Below, piece by piece: positions 47,214 to 58,286 of a stretch of DNA of 64,000 nt. Where the stretch lies: positions 2,170,001-2,234,000 of the forward strand of contig JAPEIS010000014.1 of NCBI GenBank assembly GCA_029531795.1, in the 5' to 3' direction. Below the pieces are notes generated by a model. The model did no database searches and had not been told where the DNA came from. It was given only the letters and a program-made list of their open reading frames with translations. A program made the position numbers and the translations under genes. Each line of letters opens with the position of its first letter. Positions within the stretch are counted from its first letter, which is position 1. This DNA is from Sclerotinia nivalis (lineage: Eukaryota; Ascomycota; Leotiomycetes; Helotiales; Sclerotiniaceae).

Positions 47214-49609
47214 ATGTCCCTCCGTCCCCAAGACGAAGTCCAACACCAATCCCTCTCGAATCCGCAAACCTTCTGGGAAAAACAAGCCTCTCATCTCCAC
47301 TAGCATAAACCACCCACTCAAATCCTAACCGAGAAGACCAAAATTCTAAAATCGGGTACGTCGCATAAACATTGGGAATGGTTTGCGGATGGAGAAATAA
47401 GTACTTGTTATAATTGTGTGGATCGACATGTTGTCGCGGGAAATGGAGAGCAAACGGCAATTATTTGGGATAGTCCTGTGACGGGTTGTAAGGAGAAGAT
47501 TAGTTATAGACGGTTATTGAGGGAGGTGGAAGTTTTTGCGGGGGTTTTGAGGGAGGGGAGTGTAAAGAGGGGAGATGTGGTTTTGGTTTATAGTGAGTTG
47601 GATGGATTCGTTTATCGTTTTTATATATGGAAAAGGGAAAGAGCTAATACATCACAGTGCCTATGATTCCCGCAGCTCTTATAGGCACCCTCGCGATATC
47701 TCGTCTAGGAGCGATTCACGCCGTCGTATTTGGAGGATTCGCAGCAGCAAGTTTAGCCCAACGAATTGAAGCTTCTAAACCAGTAGCTATCCTTACAGCA
47801 TCCTGTGGAATAGACGGAACCAAACCCCCTCTATCCTACCAACCATTCATCCGACAAGCCATCGCCCTTTCATCTCATAAACCTAATGTAACTATTATAT
47901 GGCAACGCGAACAATTGCGCTGGGAAAATCTCAATAAAGAAAACGGAGAGAGAAATTGGCAACGATTAGTCAAAAGTGCTGGTTCCCGCGGTGTAAAAGC
48001 AGATTGTGTACCGGTGAAAAGTACAGATGGTCTTTACATTATCTATACATCTGGAACAACAGGTTTACCTAAAGGTGTATTAAGAGAAGCGGGTGGTTAT
48101 GCAGTCGGTTTAAACTTATCTATTAGTTATGTATTTGGTATTCATGGACCTGGAGATGTCATGTTTTGCGCATCGGATATTGGTTGGGTAGTTGGTCATT
48201 CGTATATTTTATATGCGCCTTTGCTGGCTGGTGCTGCAACTGTTCTTTTCGAGGGAAAACCTGTGGGAACACCGAATGCGGGGACTTTCTGGAGGATTGT
48301 TGATGAATATAAAGTCAATACACTTTTTACAGCACCCACAGCTCTTCGAGCTATCCGTCGCGATGATCCGGAAAATAAACTGTTTAAGGAAATTGGGGAA
48401 AGAGGTGGTCTTAAGACTCTCCGTGCGCTATTTCTTGCCGGTGAAAGGAGCGAACCGAGTATCATTACGATGTATCAAGAACTCCTCGCGAAATATGCGG
48501 CACAGGGTGCTAATGTGATAGATAACTGGTGGTCATCCGAATCAGGAAGTCCTATGGCCGGCATTGCACTTTCGCCTCAAAGTGGATTATCACGCATCTC
48601 CACCCATGAATCCACGCAAATCCTCCCCATCAAACCCGGTAGTGCGGGGAAACCTCTCCCGGGTTTCGATGTACGCATTGTTGATGATTCTGGCAATGAA
48701 GTTCCGCGCGGTACAATGGGTAATATAGTTCTTGGAATTCCGTTGGCACCAACGGGTTTTAGAACGCTGTGGAATGATGAAGAGAGGTTTTATAAGGGAT
48801 ATATGAAGCGGTTTGATGGGAAGTGGATTGATACGGGGGATGCGGGGGTGGTGGATAAGGAGGGTTGGGTTAGTGTTATGAGTCGGAGTGATGATATTAT
48901 TAATGTGGCGGCTCATCGGTTTAGTACTGGTTTGTTATTCTCTCTTCTTCTCTTCCTTCACTTTTTCCTATTTCCAAACCTTAACCTACACCCCCCAAAA
49001 ACACAAAACCCAAACTAACCCCAAAAGGCGCAATCGAACAAGCAATCTCCGCCCATCCCCTCATAACAGAATGCTGCGTAGTCGGCATCCCCGACCCCCT
49101 TAAAGGCCACATGCCCTTTGCATTCATCACACTTTCCACGCCCGCCCATCCAACATCAGTAATCCCAGAAGCAAAACTGGAAAAAGAAATTCAGGGATTG
49201 GTGAGGAAACATATTGGTGCGATTGCTCGTTTGGGGGGGATTATTCAGGGAAGAAATTTGATTCCTAGGACGAGGAGTGGTGAGTTTTTGTGGTTCTTTT
49301 TAAGAAAAGGGGGATGGGTAGAGACGAGGGGTGGGCGGAGTTGAGGATGAGAATAAGGAAAGAGGGGTCATGGGTTTTGAGCATAACTAATATTTTACGG
49401 TTCTAGGTAAAACACTAAGGAGAGTGTTAAGGGAATTGCTGGAAAATGAATATAATGGGGAAAGAGGGAAGAAACTTAACGTTCCCGCGACGATTGAAGA
49501 TGAGAGTGTGATTGAGGTGGCGAGGGAGAAGATTCGAGAGTATTTTGTGATGAAGGGGAGAGGGAATGGGAATGCGGTTGAGGAGGGGAGGGAGAGGGCG
49601 AAGTTGTAG
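47214..49609 (+). pseudogene. Short-chain acyl-CoA synthetase (propionyl/acetyl type) with nonsense codon 30
   Basis: AMP-forming ligase of the acetyl/propionyl-CoA synthetase family. Exons 47214-47592, 47658-48929, 49028-49279 and 49407-49609 join in frame over 701 codons; introns are 65, 98 and 127 bp. Core motifs are intact: YIIYTSGTTGLPKGV (adenylate loop), NWWSSESGSP, WIDTGDAGVV, SRSDDIINVAAHRF, and the C-terminal catalytic lysine in RTRSGKTLRRVLREL. The start MSLRPQDEVQHQ is well placed. Codon 30 is TAG (47301-47303) inside FWEKQASHLH-stop-HKPPTQ, where homologues have Trp, so TGG to TAG. No intron removes it, and no later ATG in exon 1 restores a full enzyme. It is either a recent null allele, a sequencing error, or readthrough. 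The rest shows no decay. Confidence 0.85.
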
Positions 49610-50119
49610 GGCTGTGTAAATGGTGGATGGTGTGGATGTGGATGATGTGGATATATATTTTAGATCGGATGGAAACGATGTTCGATACCTGTTTTTCGGA
49701 AATAGATACAATCCAAAGGGAAAATTCTAGTAATGTAGAATACAGAATTCTATCCACATTGATAATAACTAACTATATGTTGTCTAAAAGAGAATGAATG
49801 AACTAAATAGAAGAACACCTCCAAATCTCCAACAGGCGACTCTTCGGTTGTTTTAATAAAATCAGAAGGAAATTATAATTTTTTATCGTATATTATGATT
49901 TTTTATCGAAATTACAATCGAAATAGGACATTGCGATATATGATATACACCAGAACTTAATTTTATTCTAGATTGTTCCAAAAGGACTTCATAATTCCGA
50001 CTTGCTTTCAATCTACCGAGCGTCTACTGATCAAGTTCCTTTCTTACTCCCCTTACTTCTCCAGTCTATACCGCTGAGCTCACATCATCTATCACTCTGC
50101 TCTCTATCTAAAATACACA
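49610..50119. other. Intergenic region, 510 bp
   Basis: AT-rich spacer between the synthetase gene and the kinase relic. A TTTTATCG motif recurs at about 49884 and 49910. No coding content. Confidence 0.4.
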
Positions 50120-50664
50120 ATGCCAGCTTCTCCCCATCCATATCAACCCTCCGCACTAGACGATATCGAAGAACTCGAGAACTTTTCCCCAGGGGGCTTT
50201 CACCCTATCGACATAGGCGACAAAATCGGCGGCCGCTACAAAGTGATCCACAAGCTCGGGTACGGAGGATTCTCAACCGTCTAGTTAGCCAGAGATAAAT
50301 TTGCCGAGCGCTATGCTGCTTTGAAGATTATGGTAGCGTGTATACGGCAAGATTGCAACGAGTTGGGGGTTTTGCGGAAATTAATGTCTGCGAATTTGAA
50401 GGATATTACAAGATATCCTGGGAGGATGGAATTGTCAGAGCGAGCAGATTTGAACTAGATGAGATGATTGCTGAAATTGGTGCTGAGGATGAAGAGGGAG
50501 ATGACCCAGAAAGAAATTGTGCGGTGATGCTGGAACCGAATGGGATGAAAGTATCAGAGGAGGAGGCTTCACTGAGGAAAGATCTTTTTGGGAGGATACT
50601 GAAATGGAAACCAGAAGAGCGTATTTCTATCAAAGAAATCATGGATCATCGTTGGCTCTTGTAA
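50120..50664 (+). pseudogene. Truncated SRPK-like protein kinase relic
   Basis: The 5' end reads MPASPHPYQPSALDDIEELE, then FHPIDIGDKIGGRYKVIHKL and GYGGFSTV, an SRPK-type glycine loop. Then comes TAG (50282-50284) where kinases of this group have Trp, followed by LARDKFAERYAALKIMVA with the ATP-binding Lys. After RQDCNELGVLRKL the frame closes. A second block in another frame (ending at 50664) resembles the kinase C-lobe end: LDEMIAEIG, AVMLEPNGMKV, RKDLFGRILKWKPEERISIKEIMDHRW. The catalytic HRD and metal-binding DFG segments are missing, so roughly 200 residues of the kinase core have been lost. It cannot encode an active kinase. Confidence 0.75.
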
Positions 50665-52013
50665 AAGAATTACCTTGTTAAAATAAAATATGAAGAGAAG
50701 TTTTTCGAAAATAGAAAAGCCAAAGCCAAACTTGAGAGTCTGAAAAGTCGTTCAATCCATCAGATTGCGGGCCTTCCATAAAGGGATTCTATCCACGTGC
50801 TTTCTGTTTTCGATCGATCATTAGTCTGTTTTATTTTATTTCAAATTATAAGATCTAAGATTCTAATTTAAATACTGAATATGTATTTTGAGATAAGAAA
50901 GAGGAAGGAGGTATTACTATATATGATGGGATTGAGGGGATTAATGGATAGGGATTTAATTCCATTGATAGGGATTTTAGTTGGGATGATTAGGGATTGG
51001 TTAACAATTATCAAATATCCTTTTCGAATATTAGTTCAAGTCACTACATCGATTCCAATCAAATCACTAGCTCCTGAATCTTTCGGGAGCTAAGCACAGT
51101 ACAGCACAGCACAATATAAACGTATAAACCAAGGAACCTCAAAAGTACAATATTGATCACAATATCAACACGAAACAGTATATCAAACAAAATTAAAACC
51201 GGGTGAAAGAATACCAATAGCCATCCATGATTTTCATTTCATTTCATGTCATTTCATATCTATAAGCCATGAGCGCAGCCCAGCTCAGCTCAGCTCATTC
51301 ACATCCTATCCACATCCATACACATCCTATCGCATCCTCCCACCCATCACACCCCTCGCATCCACCCATGTATACTCATTCATTTTCCCCTTCCCACCCC
51401 TCTTTCTCATTCACTCAACCACCCCATATTAAATCTCCCCTCCCCTCTCCCCTCTCCTCTCCTATCCTCAAACCCCACCCCGAAAAGTAGACACAAGAAG
51501 CATAAACACCACACACACGCACACATACAACATTTCGCAAGAAAAAAAAAAAGACCAAGAGGTATCCATCCATTTTCATCTTTCATCATAATGTCATCAT
51601 ATCCCCCACTTTCAAAGTATGAAAACCGGTATCATATCCATCGAAAGCGAGTGGCAAAGCTCAACTCAAATCATCATAAAATCCCCTTCCGTACCACTAC
51701 TATCATCATAATAACCTCCGTTTCCTCAACTTTCATCTCTCATCACCCACCCCATAAGAAATCCATCCATTCCGCAACTAACCCTCCATCCCATCCATTC
51801 ATCCAAGTCCAAATATCCGCAAAAGTATTATTATTTCATATTGTGTTATTGTGGTCTGTTATCATGTTATTTGCAACAGGGGTATTCTAAGAAATCACTA
51901 CGCTCCGCACGCTCAATCTTTTAATTCACTTAAAAAGTTTCCGACTCGCCACTATGATTGCTGGCAAAATCACCAAATGTATCTATATATCCATTAGCAT
52001 ATGTTCCCCAAGA
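50665..52013. other. Intergenic region, 1.35 kb
   Basis: No gene supported. Open frames at 50881-51093 (hydrophobic), 51269-51490 (His/Pro/Ser low complexity) and 51591-51890 lack family resemblance. The right side is the 3' UTR region of the large minus-strand gene. A CATCC-rich pyrimidine tract lies at 51300-51480 and a poly-A run at about 51542. Confidence 0.4.
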
Positions 52014-55000
52014 TCACACTGAATCAAGTAACTTACTCCTCTTAACATTCCTCCTAATAACCGTTTCATCTCTGTTTAACTCTCCACTCTTACTAGCCAC
52101 ACTCATACTTCTTGGTCCAGTAGGTTTTCTTGTCGGAACATTCAACGCACCACTTAATCTTCTCGAAGCAGATTGTGTACTACTATCTTCATTCTCCTCT
52201 TGTAAATGTTCGTTACTCAATGGACTTGGCTTTGTGAGTTTGTTACGAATATTGAGTGGCTTCTCAGGAACAATTGGTTCCTTAGGAGGTCTAGCAGGAG
52301 CTTGACCTGAGGCAGAACGATCCGAATATCCACCATCAGAAATAGGTGAAAGTCTTCCATCGGTGTTAGTTGTTGCTTGACTATAACGATGGTTGGCATT
52401 AGGTGGTAGACGATTAATGCTAGTTGATGAACCCCAGTTAAGGGATGAAGGAGACATGGGTTGAGGTTGATCAAAGTTTTGAGCTTGTGATTCGAGATGG
52501 GTTTGGTAGCGATGTGTAGGACCTTGACGAGGTTGTGGATGTTGAAGGTTCAAAGAATTTCGATGAGCCTTGTATTTTGGATCTTCAGCACCCGGCAGAA
52601 CTCCCGGTAAAAGACTTAAAGGAACATCCCCTTCCATAAATTGCTGATGAAGTTGTTCCGAAGAGAAACCCGAATGTAATTTATCATCAGACCTAGCGAG
52701 TGATCTTACCGATCTGGGGGTAGCAGGTGATTCAACCCTGGCGGGTTCAATGAATTTATCATGATCATAGTCACGCTCGCGATCTTGATCAGTATGCTCT
52801 TGTTCGGTTTGATATGTACCAAGCCCGGAATCCGATCCTGATGGAGGTGAATTGTATTGTTCAGGCTCCTTACCACCACTCTTACGGCCACTATTGCGGA
52901 AGCCTTTGAACACAGTTGAGGCGGTAGTTTCGGACCAACGAGATACTTTAGGAATCCAACCAGAAGAGCTACTTGACTTGTGCTTCTTAGTCTTTTCCGT
53001 CTCAGTTCGAGGAGTATTCTCATTACTTAAGGAGCCAGAAGCCTTATGTTGTTGAGGAGGTGTATCCAATGGAAGAGACTCTCCACGATCACGGAAAGTC
53101 TCACGAGTTGGAGTAAGAACATCCCCATCATTCTCAAATTGATTATTAAGAACTTCCTCCTCATGTGGGCTAAGTTCGTCCTCATCATCTTCCGGCACTG
53201 TACTAATTCGATGATCCGAGAACTTGCGTCCATCAAATCCTCGGTTTGTGTTACGAGATTGAGAAAGTGGAATGGAAAGAGGACCAGATTGACTTGCGTG
53301 ACTTCCAGTGGAAGTACCAGCGTTACCTTCAGGTACGTAACCACGATCTTGTTCAGAACGTCCTTCGGGGAAATCATCATAATCCAAAGTACCATTCTGG
53401 ATGCCTTGAGCAACTTTAAGACCTTCAACATCACCAAGTAATTGAACAAGCATATCTTCAATCTTTCCAAGGTCATTTGTACTCCTCTTGCTTAAACCTT
53501 TCAATGCTCTTCGAAACACATTTCTTCGCTTCGTAGGAAGATCTTCATACATCTCTGCTGATCTGATAGAACGAGGTGCACTTTGGGGTAGAGGTCGTGG
53601 TCCATTGATGACTTTTTGAACCGACTTTTCCGTGTTGCCTTGTACTTCGGTGATAATGACATCTTCTGTATCGGCAAGTAATCTCTTCATATCTTCAAAA
53701 GAATTTCTCATTTCGGCAGCGGCTCGAACAAGAGTTACGAGAATTTCAGTATCACGAGCGCTACGTTGAGCGTCACGAACTGTGAGATGATCCATCAAAG
53801 CAACGATATCCTTCGATTGAATACGATCAATACCGTTGCCAGTTGCACTGTCATATAATGGAGAGCCCATTCCTTGTGACATGCCACTGAGATGCCGAGA
53901 GTGACCGGGATAAAATTGGTCACCATTTAATGCATCTGTAGCATTTCCTAATTCTTGATCCGTGAAATCGATACCCTTTCCTTTGTTCAGACGCTGCTCG
54001 GGAGTCTGAGCACCAGCAGAACGAGCATTGGGAGCTGATGAGATGTATCCCTCATCCTTGGGTAGACCATTTGGACTGCCAGCATAAAGCTTATCATTGT
54101 ATGCGCGATTGGCATTTTGTAACCCAGCTTGATTCAAAAGTTCTCGATCAAGGCCGGTTCCATTACCAAGATTAGCAATTGGACTGGTATCTTCGTATGG
54201 GTTTGTAATGAGAGTATCACGCTTTCGCTCTCCGGAAGTTCTTCTCCACTCATCATCATGCTCTCCGCTAACTTCTCTGCTGTGGCCAGCCAAAGCAGCA
54301 GCAGCACCCGCACCAGTAGCGGCACCGATCAATGCTGCTTCTGCTTCATGAAGACCAGTACCAGATTCGGAACTTTGTGTACGCTTGGCTTGTGGTGGGG
54401 TGGCTTGATTTGGCCAGTGATCGCGGCTTCCTTGTTGTGTACCACCGATTGGTCCTTGAATGATAGACGGGTTTGTTGTTACTTCTGATGCATCGTCTCC
54501 ATAACCAATCTCGGGCATTGGATCATGCATATCTGGAAGTCCACTTGCAGTCATTTTAGGTTGATCGGTCATTTGACTGACTTCACTGAGATTATCGACG
54601 CTGTGACGAGGAGAAGAAAGTCGTTGTCCATCACTTGTACGATCCTTGAAAGACTTCTGTAAGGGTGCTCCAGTATCTTCCTTACGTTCCTCATACTTGA
54701 TATTGTCTGCATCGTTATTGTTATTATTAATCATCTTTTCACGTGCCTTTGCCAATAGTGCAGCAGCAGCAGCTCCCAGAGCACCCGCTCCAAGTTTTTC
54801 CTTGGTTTGTGATTTTGGCATCTCAACCTTTCTTCCATTCTCATCAAGATCATACTCCTCGGCATATTTCTTAGGATTTTGTGACTTCACAGGACTATTG
54901 CCACGGCTTGTGAAGTTTCTCTCGGATTCATCGTCAAATGATTCGTAAGAAGCTTTGCGATTGACTTGGCTATTGCTACCAGGGTATGAGTTAGTGCCAG

Positions 55001-57581
55001 TGAGATCAGACGCATTAACCAACGAAGCAACATGTGATTCGACTCCTATGGGTGTATTGACAAAGTCGGGTTTTCCACCGACACCTTTAATATTCTGACC
55101 GATCGAGAGATCTCGAGTATCAAAACTGTCGTCGGTATAGTTTGTCAATCGTTTATTTTCAAGACTCAGTTGGGAGTCAAAATCTCGATTTCGATCGTTC
55201 TCTCGGTGTTGTTCATCCCAGTATTGACCATCCCCATCTTGAGTAAGCTCAGAATCGGATAGCCCACCCGTTCGAACTTCTGAAAAGTCGTGACGATTGT
55301 GAGTATTATTAATGGATTCAAGTGATTTCATGGACTGGTTGTGTTGAGCGGTTTTTGCCAATGAAGAGTATGATCTCGTACTCTCGGTTAACTTCGAGTC
55401 TCGTTGATTACTAAGTGGTCCGTCTTCGTTCTCGGTATATCCTGAAACGCTTTGAATTGGACTCAAACCACGTCTCTCGTGACCATAAGGGACGTATCTG
55501 AGTGGAGGAGGCACCTCTTGGGTGTTCTGATAGTAAGGATGTTGTGGCTCAGCTTCAAGTAATTTAGAATCTTCGTCATCGGGGATATCATGTTGATCAT
55601 GATGAAGTGCTGCCAGACCAGCACCAGCAGCGGCACCTGCCAGACCAGCTCTGACTGTATTAGAGTGACCCCCATTATGTTCCTCTGAAACCGCTGAATC
55701 GTCAAGATCAGGATCGTAAAATTCTCGCATGGGCACTTTTCTTCCATTCTCATCCAATTCGTATTCTTGACCGGGTAACTGCTGCTCACTATTTTGACTA
55801 TGAAGACTAAGGTTTCCGCGTGAGAAGTTGGAATGCTGAGTACCTAAGCCGTGCTGTAGATTGATCGGTGTTCGAGTTGGCGTTCGAGCAGCTGGAGAAG
55901 TAACTTCTTTCCGGGCAACCACCTCTTGAACGGGCGTAACACGCTGCGAGCTAGCGGAATGAGGTCTCTCCGATTCAGCCGACAAGATCGAAGTTCTGGT
56001 AATATCGGAGGCATTGATCGCGCTCATGAGTGGCATAGGGGGCGCTAAATCAAGGCCACTTCTTTCTTCAGTGGGCGAGAGCTCGCCACCTAAGCTATTA
56101 CCACGGCTGTGATTCTTCCTCCTGCGTCGTCGCTCTTTCTTTTCATCTATCACAGACTCTTGTGATTGATGCTTCTGTAGAGCAGCCGCAGTCAAGGCGC
56201 CAACCCCTGCGCCCAAAGCAGCTGTTTCGAGGCCCCGACTCTTCTTCTTTTTCGCCTTGTCATTTTGTGAAACAGTTTCTTCCGATTCGCCTCGTTCGAA
56301 ACTTCGTGGTGAGTCGGAATCTCTCACACGATCAGTTCGGCTCTTTCCAGAGAGAACCTCCCCATCATTAAGAGTAACCTTGGGTCCTCCTGATATGCTA
56401 GAGATACCACTTCCTACAGAACTTCGACGTTCCGCACGCTTACTTGATTCCCTCTTCAATGCTGATAATTCGGGCAAGATCAAACGACGGATGGCATCCT
56501 CGACGGTTTCCAGCAGCTTGGGATTGTTGATGGAAGAATTCTTCGAAGCTCCAGATCTAACGGAAACTCTGTCGGAATTGCGACTGACTTGTGAATCTAG
56601 AAGACCCGAGTCGGCTCCGGACATCAAAGATTCTTCGGCTTGGCTTCGGCTTGATCTTCTTCGTGGCGACTTGATTCCTTCTGTGAGCTTATCACCACTG
56701 ACACTTCTACTACGACTCCTTCGTTGTTTGCGTCGATGTTCTGACCGATCACCCCGAACCTTTGACATAGCCTTTTGTGCCACTATTCGTTCTCTGCTAA
56801 GACTTCGACTTCGTCGGCGCGATGGAGTTCTCGACTTTTCGGATGCCGCACTGGCAGCCAAGCCGGTGGCTGTTCCGGCAATCAAAGCTTCATCTCTTGT
56901 CAAACTCCGACTACGTCTTCGTTCTGGAGATCTTGTATGTCCATCGAGGAAACTATCGGCAGGCATAGATGATATATCGGAACCATTGTACAACGCACTT
57001 TTCGATCCTAACTCGGTGGGTATCAGCGGACTTCCATGCCTCATTATTTCAACCTCGATAGGTCTACCACCACTCCTAGAGGTGAGGTTGGATTCTTCAG
57101 TTGTAGAACGGAAAGAGCTCATGCTGGCTTCGTCTTCTGGCGCGAATCGTCTATTCTCCTTATTGGCATCGGATAATGAAATGCGTTGGGTATAGGATGG
57201 CCTTCTAGAACCTTTTCTGGACTCCGTAATCTGGATGTGCTCATGAGCTGACTTGCTTCGGTGTTTCGATGATGGTGTAACTTTGACACGAACCGATGGT
57301 CTTCGACTTCTGTCTTCCTTTCCACCTTCAAAATACTCGATCAACAATGAAGTTTGAGACTTATTGTTTGATAAACTACTTAGACTATCCTGTTTCCTCT
57401 TCTTTCGAGTAGCTATAGTGACTGGAGCACCGTCATCAGGTATAGTGTATGCACTCTTATCCGTAACTCTTGATCCCAACTCGGTATTTTCGTTCTCGTT
57501 CTCGGCGTCACTGTCTGCCGTACTTGTTTCCGTTGGCGCAGGTAGAGGGGGAGCTCTTGATTTTTTTGATTCGACACCCAT
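52014..57581 (-). CDS. Large disordered protein with repeated Ala/Gly segments
   Basis: A single exon of 1855 residues; I recognise it only as a conserved type of Pezizomycotina protein of unknown function, similar in style to those labelled involucrin-repeat proteins. Mostly Ser/Arg/Glu/Asp-rich disordered sequence. Five short hydrophobic Ala/Gly segments recur at about residues 230 (LIAGTATGLAASAASEK), 455 (ALGAGVGALTAAALQK), 645 (AGLAGAAAGAGLAALHH), 930 (GAGALGAAAAALLAKARE) and 1085 (LIGAATGAGAAAALAGHS). The motif Y-x-L-D-E-N-G-R-K-V-x-M occurs twice, shortly before the third and fourth. The best-folded part is a predicted helical region at about 1250-1330 (DIVALMDHLTVRDAQRSARD, EMRNSFEDMKRLLADTEDV). 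RS-rich stretches near 215-290 could be phosphorylated or bind RNA. By analogy with Leashin-type Woronin tethers it could be a septal or cortical scaffold; that is speculation. Confidence 0.9.
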   Translation of the reverse strand: MGVESKKSRAPPLPAPTETSTADSDAENENENTELGSRVTDKSAYTIPDDGAPVTIATRKKRKQDSLSSLSNNKSQTSLLIEYFEGGKEDRSRRPSVRVKVTPSSKHRSKSAHEHIQITESRKGSRRPSYTQRISLSDANKENRRFAPEDEASMSSFRSTTEESNLTSRSGGRPIEVEIMRHGSPLIPTELGSKSALYNGSDISSMPADSFLDGHTRSPERRRSRSLTRDEALIAGTATGLAASAASEKSRTPSRRRSRSLSRERIVAQKAMSKVRGDRSEHRRKQRRSRSRSVSGDKLTEGIKSPRRRSSRSQAEESLMSGADSGLLDSQVSRNSDRVSVRSGASKNSSINNPKLLETVEDAIRRLILPELSALKRESSKRAERRSSVGSGISSISGGPKVTLNDGEVLSGKSRTDRVRDSDSPRSFERGESEETVSQNDKAKKKKSRGLETAALGAGVGALTAAALQKHQSQESVIDEKKERRRRRKNHSRGNSLGGELSPTEERSGLDLAPPMPLMSAINASDITRTSILSAESERPHSASSQRVTPVQEVVARKEVTSPAARTPTRTPINLQHGLGTQHSNFSRGNLSLHSQNSEQQLPGQEYELDENGRKVPMREFYDPDLDDSAVSEEHNGGHSNTVRAGLAGAAAGAGLAALHHDQHDIPDDEDSKLLEAEPQHPYYQNTQEVPPPLRYVPYGHERRGLSPIQSVSGYTENEDGPLSNQRDSKLTESTRSYSSLAKTAQHNQSMKSLESINNTHNRHDFSEVRTGGLSDSELTQDGDGQYWDEQHRENDRNRDFDSQLSLENKRLTNYTDDSFDTRDLSIGQNIKGVGGKPDFVNTPIGVESHVASLVNASDLTGTNSYPGSNSQVNRKASYESFDDESERNFTSRGNSPVKSQNPKKYAEEYDLDENGRKVEMPKSQTKEKLGAGALGAAAAALLAKAREKMINNNNNDADNIKYEERKEDTGAPLQKSFKDRTSDGQRLSSPRHSVDNLSEVSQMTDQPKMTASGLPDMHDPMPEIGYGDDASEVTTNPSIIQGPIGGTQQGSRDHWPNQATPPQAKRTQSSESGTGLHEAEAALIGAATGAGAAAALAGHSREVSGEHDDEWRRTSGERKRDTLITNPYEDTSPIANLGNGTGLDRELLNQAGLQNANRAYNDKLYAGSPNGLPKDEGYISSAPNARSAGAQTPEQRLNKGKGIDFTDQELGNATDALNGDQFYPGHSRHLSGMSQGMGSPLYDSATGNGIDRIQSKDIVALMDHLTVRDAQRSARDTEILVTLVRAAAEMRNSFEDMKRLLADTEDVIITEVQGNTEKSVQKVINGPRPLPQSAPRSIRSAEMYEDLPTKRRNVFRRALKGLSKRSTNDLGKIEDMLVQLLGDVEGLKVAQGIQNGTLDYDDFPEGRSEQDRGYVPEGNAGTSTGSHASQSGPLSIPLSQSRNTNRGFDGRKFSDHRISTVPEDDEDELSPHEEEVLNNQFENDGDVLTPTRETFRDRGESLPLDTPPQQHKASGSLSNENTPRTETEKTKKHKSSSSSGWIPKVSRWSETTASTVFKGFRNSGRKSGGKEPEQYNSPPSGSDSGLGTYQTEQEHTDQDRERDYDHDKFIEPARVESPATPRSVRSLARSDDKLHSGFSSEQLHQQFMEGDVPLSLLPGVLPGAEDPKYKAHRNSLNLQHPQPRQGPTHRYQTHLESQAQNFDQPQPMSPSSLNWGSSTSINRLPPNANHRYSQATTNTDGRLSPISDGGYSDRSASGQAPARPPKEPIVPEKPLNIRNKLTKPSPLSNEHLQEENEDSSTQSASRRLSGALNVPTRKPTGPRSMSVASKSGELNRDETVIRRNVKRSKLLDSV

Positions 57582-58221
57582 AATGATAACTCCTCACAAT
57601 TCGGATAAACGAACGGAGGGATGCATCAGCGGTAGGATGGGCGGCTTTTCGAAAGGTTTGTGTAATGTACAAGAAATGCCGGTAAGAAAATTGGGGAAAA
57701 AGATGAATTGAATTATTCTCGAATGGTGGTTCAAATTGCTTGGTCCTCAGCCCCAAAGATGCAGCTGAGGCTTTTCCCTCTGCAGTCGTAACCCGAATTA
57801 ACTCAATGAAAAAGGAAAAAGGAGTGAATTAGAAGCTGAATAATCCAAGAAGCCAATAATCCTTCTGCGGGATATTTTCGAGGATAATTAAGACCTGATT
57901 GAAGCTCTATTATTATTATGGAGTTCTTTTGGGTTGATCTTTTCGAAATAGGCTGTGAGGGAAGTTGTGCGTTGGCGATTTTGTTTTATGCAGCTTTGAT
58001 TGTTTATTCTGTCCAATTAAAAATTAGTTGGAGTGATAAATTTTGGGTAAGAAGGATTGTTATCAACCAATTAAAATATGAAGCTGACCAGTACCTGTTG
58101 AATAATTGATCGATTCTATTCGTTTGTTTACCTTGTTTACCTTGTTTTGTTTGATGGTGATAGATGGGCTTATGATAAAGCTGAAGGAAGGTATTTTAGG
58201 ATGATTGAAAGACAAGGTTAG

Positions 58222-58286
58222 GTATGTATGTATGTATGTATGTATGTATGTATGTATGTATGTATTGTATTGTATTGTATTGTATT
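58222..58286. repeat. (GTAT)n then (GTATT)n microsatellite
   Basis: About eleven GTAT units run directly into four to five GTATT units, a compound microsatellite about 640 bp upstream of the large minus-strand gene start. Confidence 0.95.

Noticed and set aside
47301..47312. Programmed stop readthrough at the synthetase TAG
   Set aside because: The bases after TAG (CATAAA) do not fit the CARYYA readthrough context, so a mutation or error is more likely.
56257..57195. 312-codon plus-strand ORF opposite the 1855-residue gene
   Set aside because: Leu/Arg-rich antisense shadow of an RS-rich coding strand.
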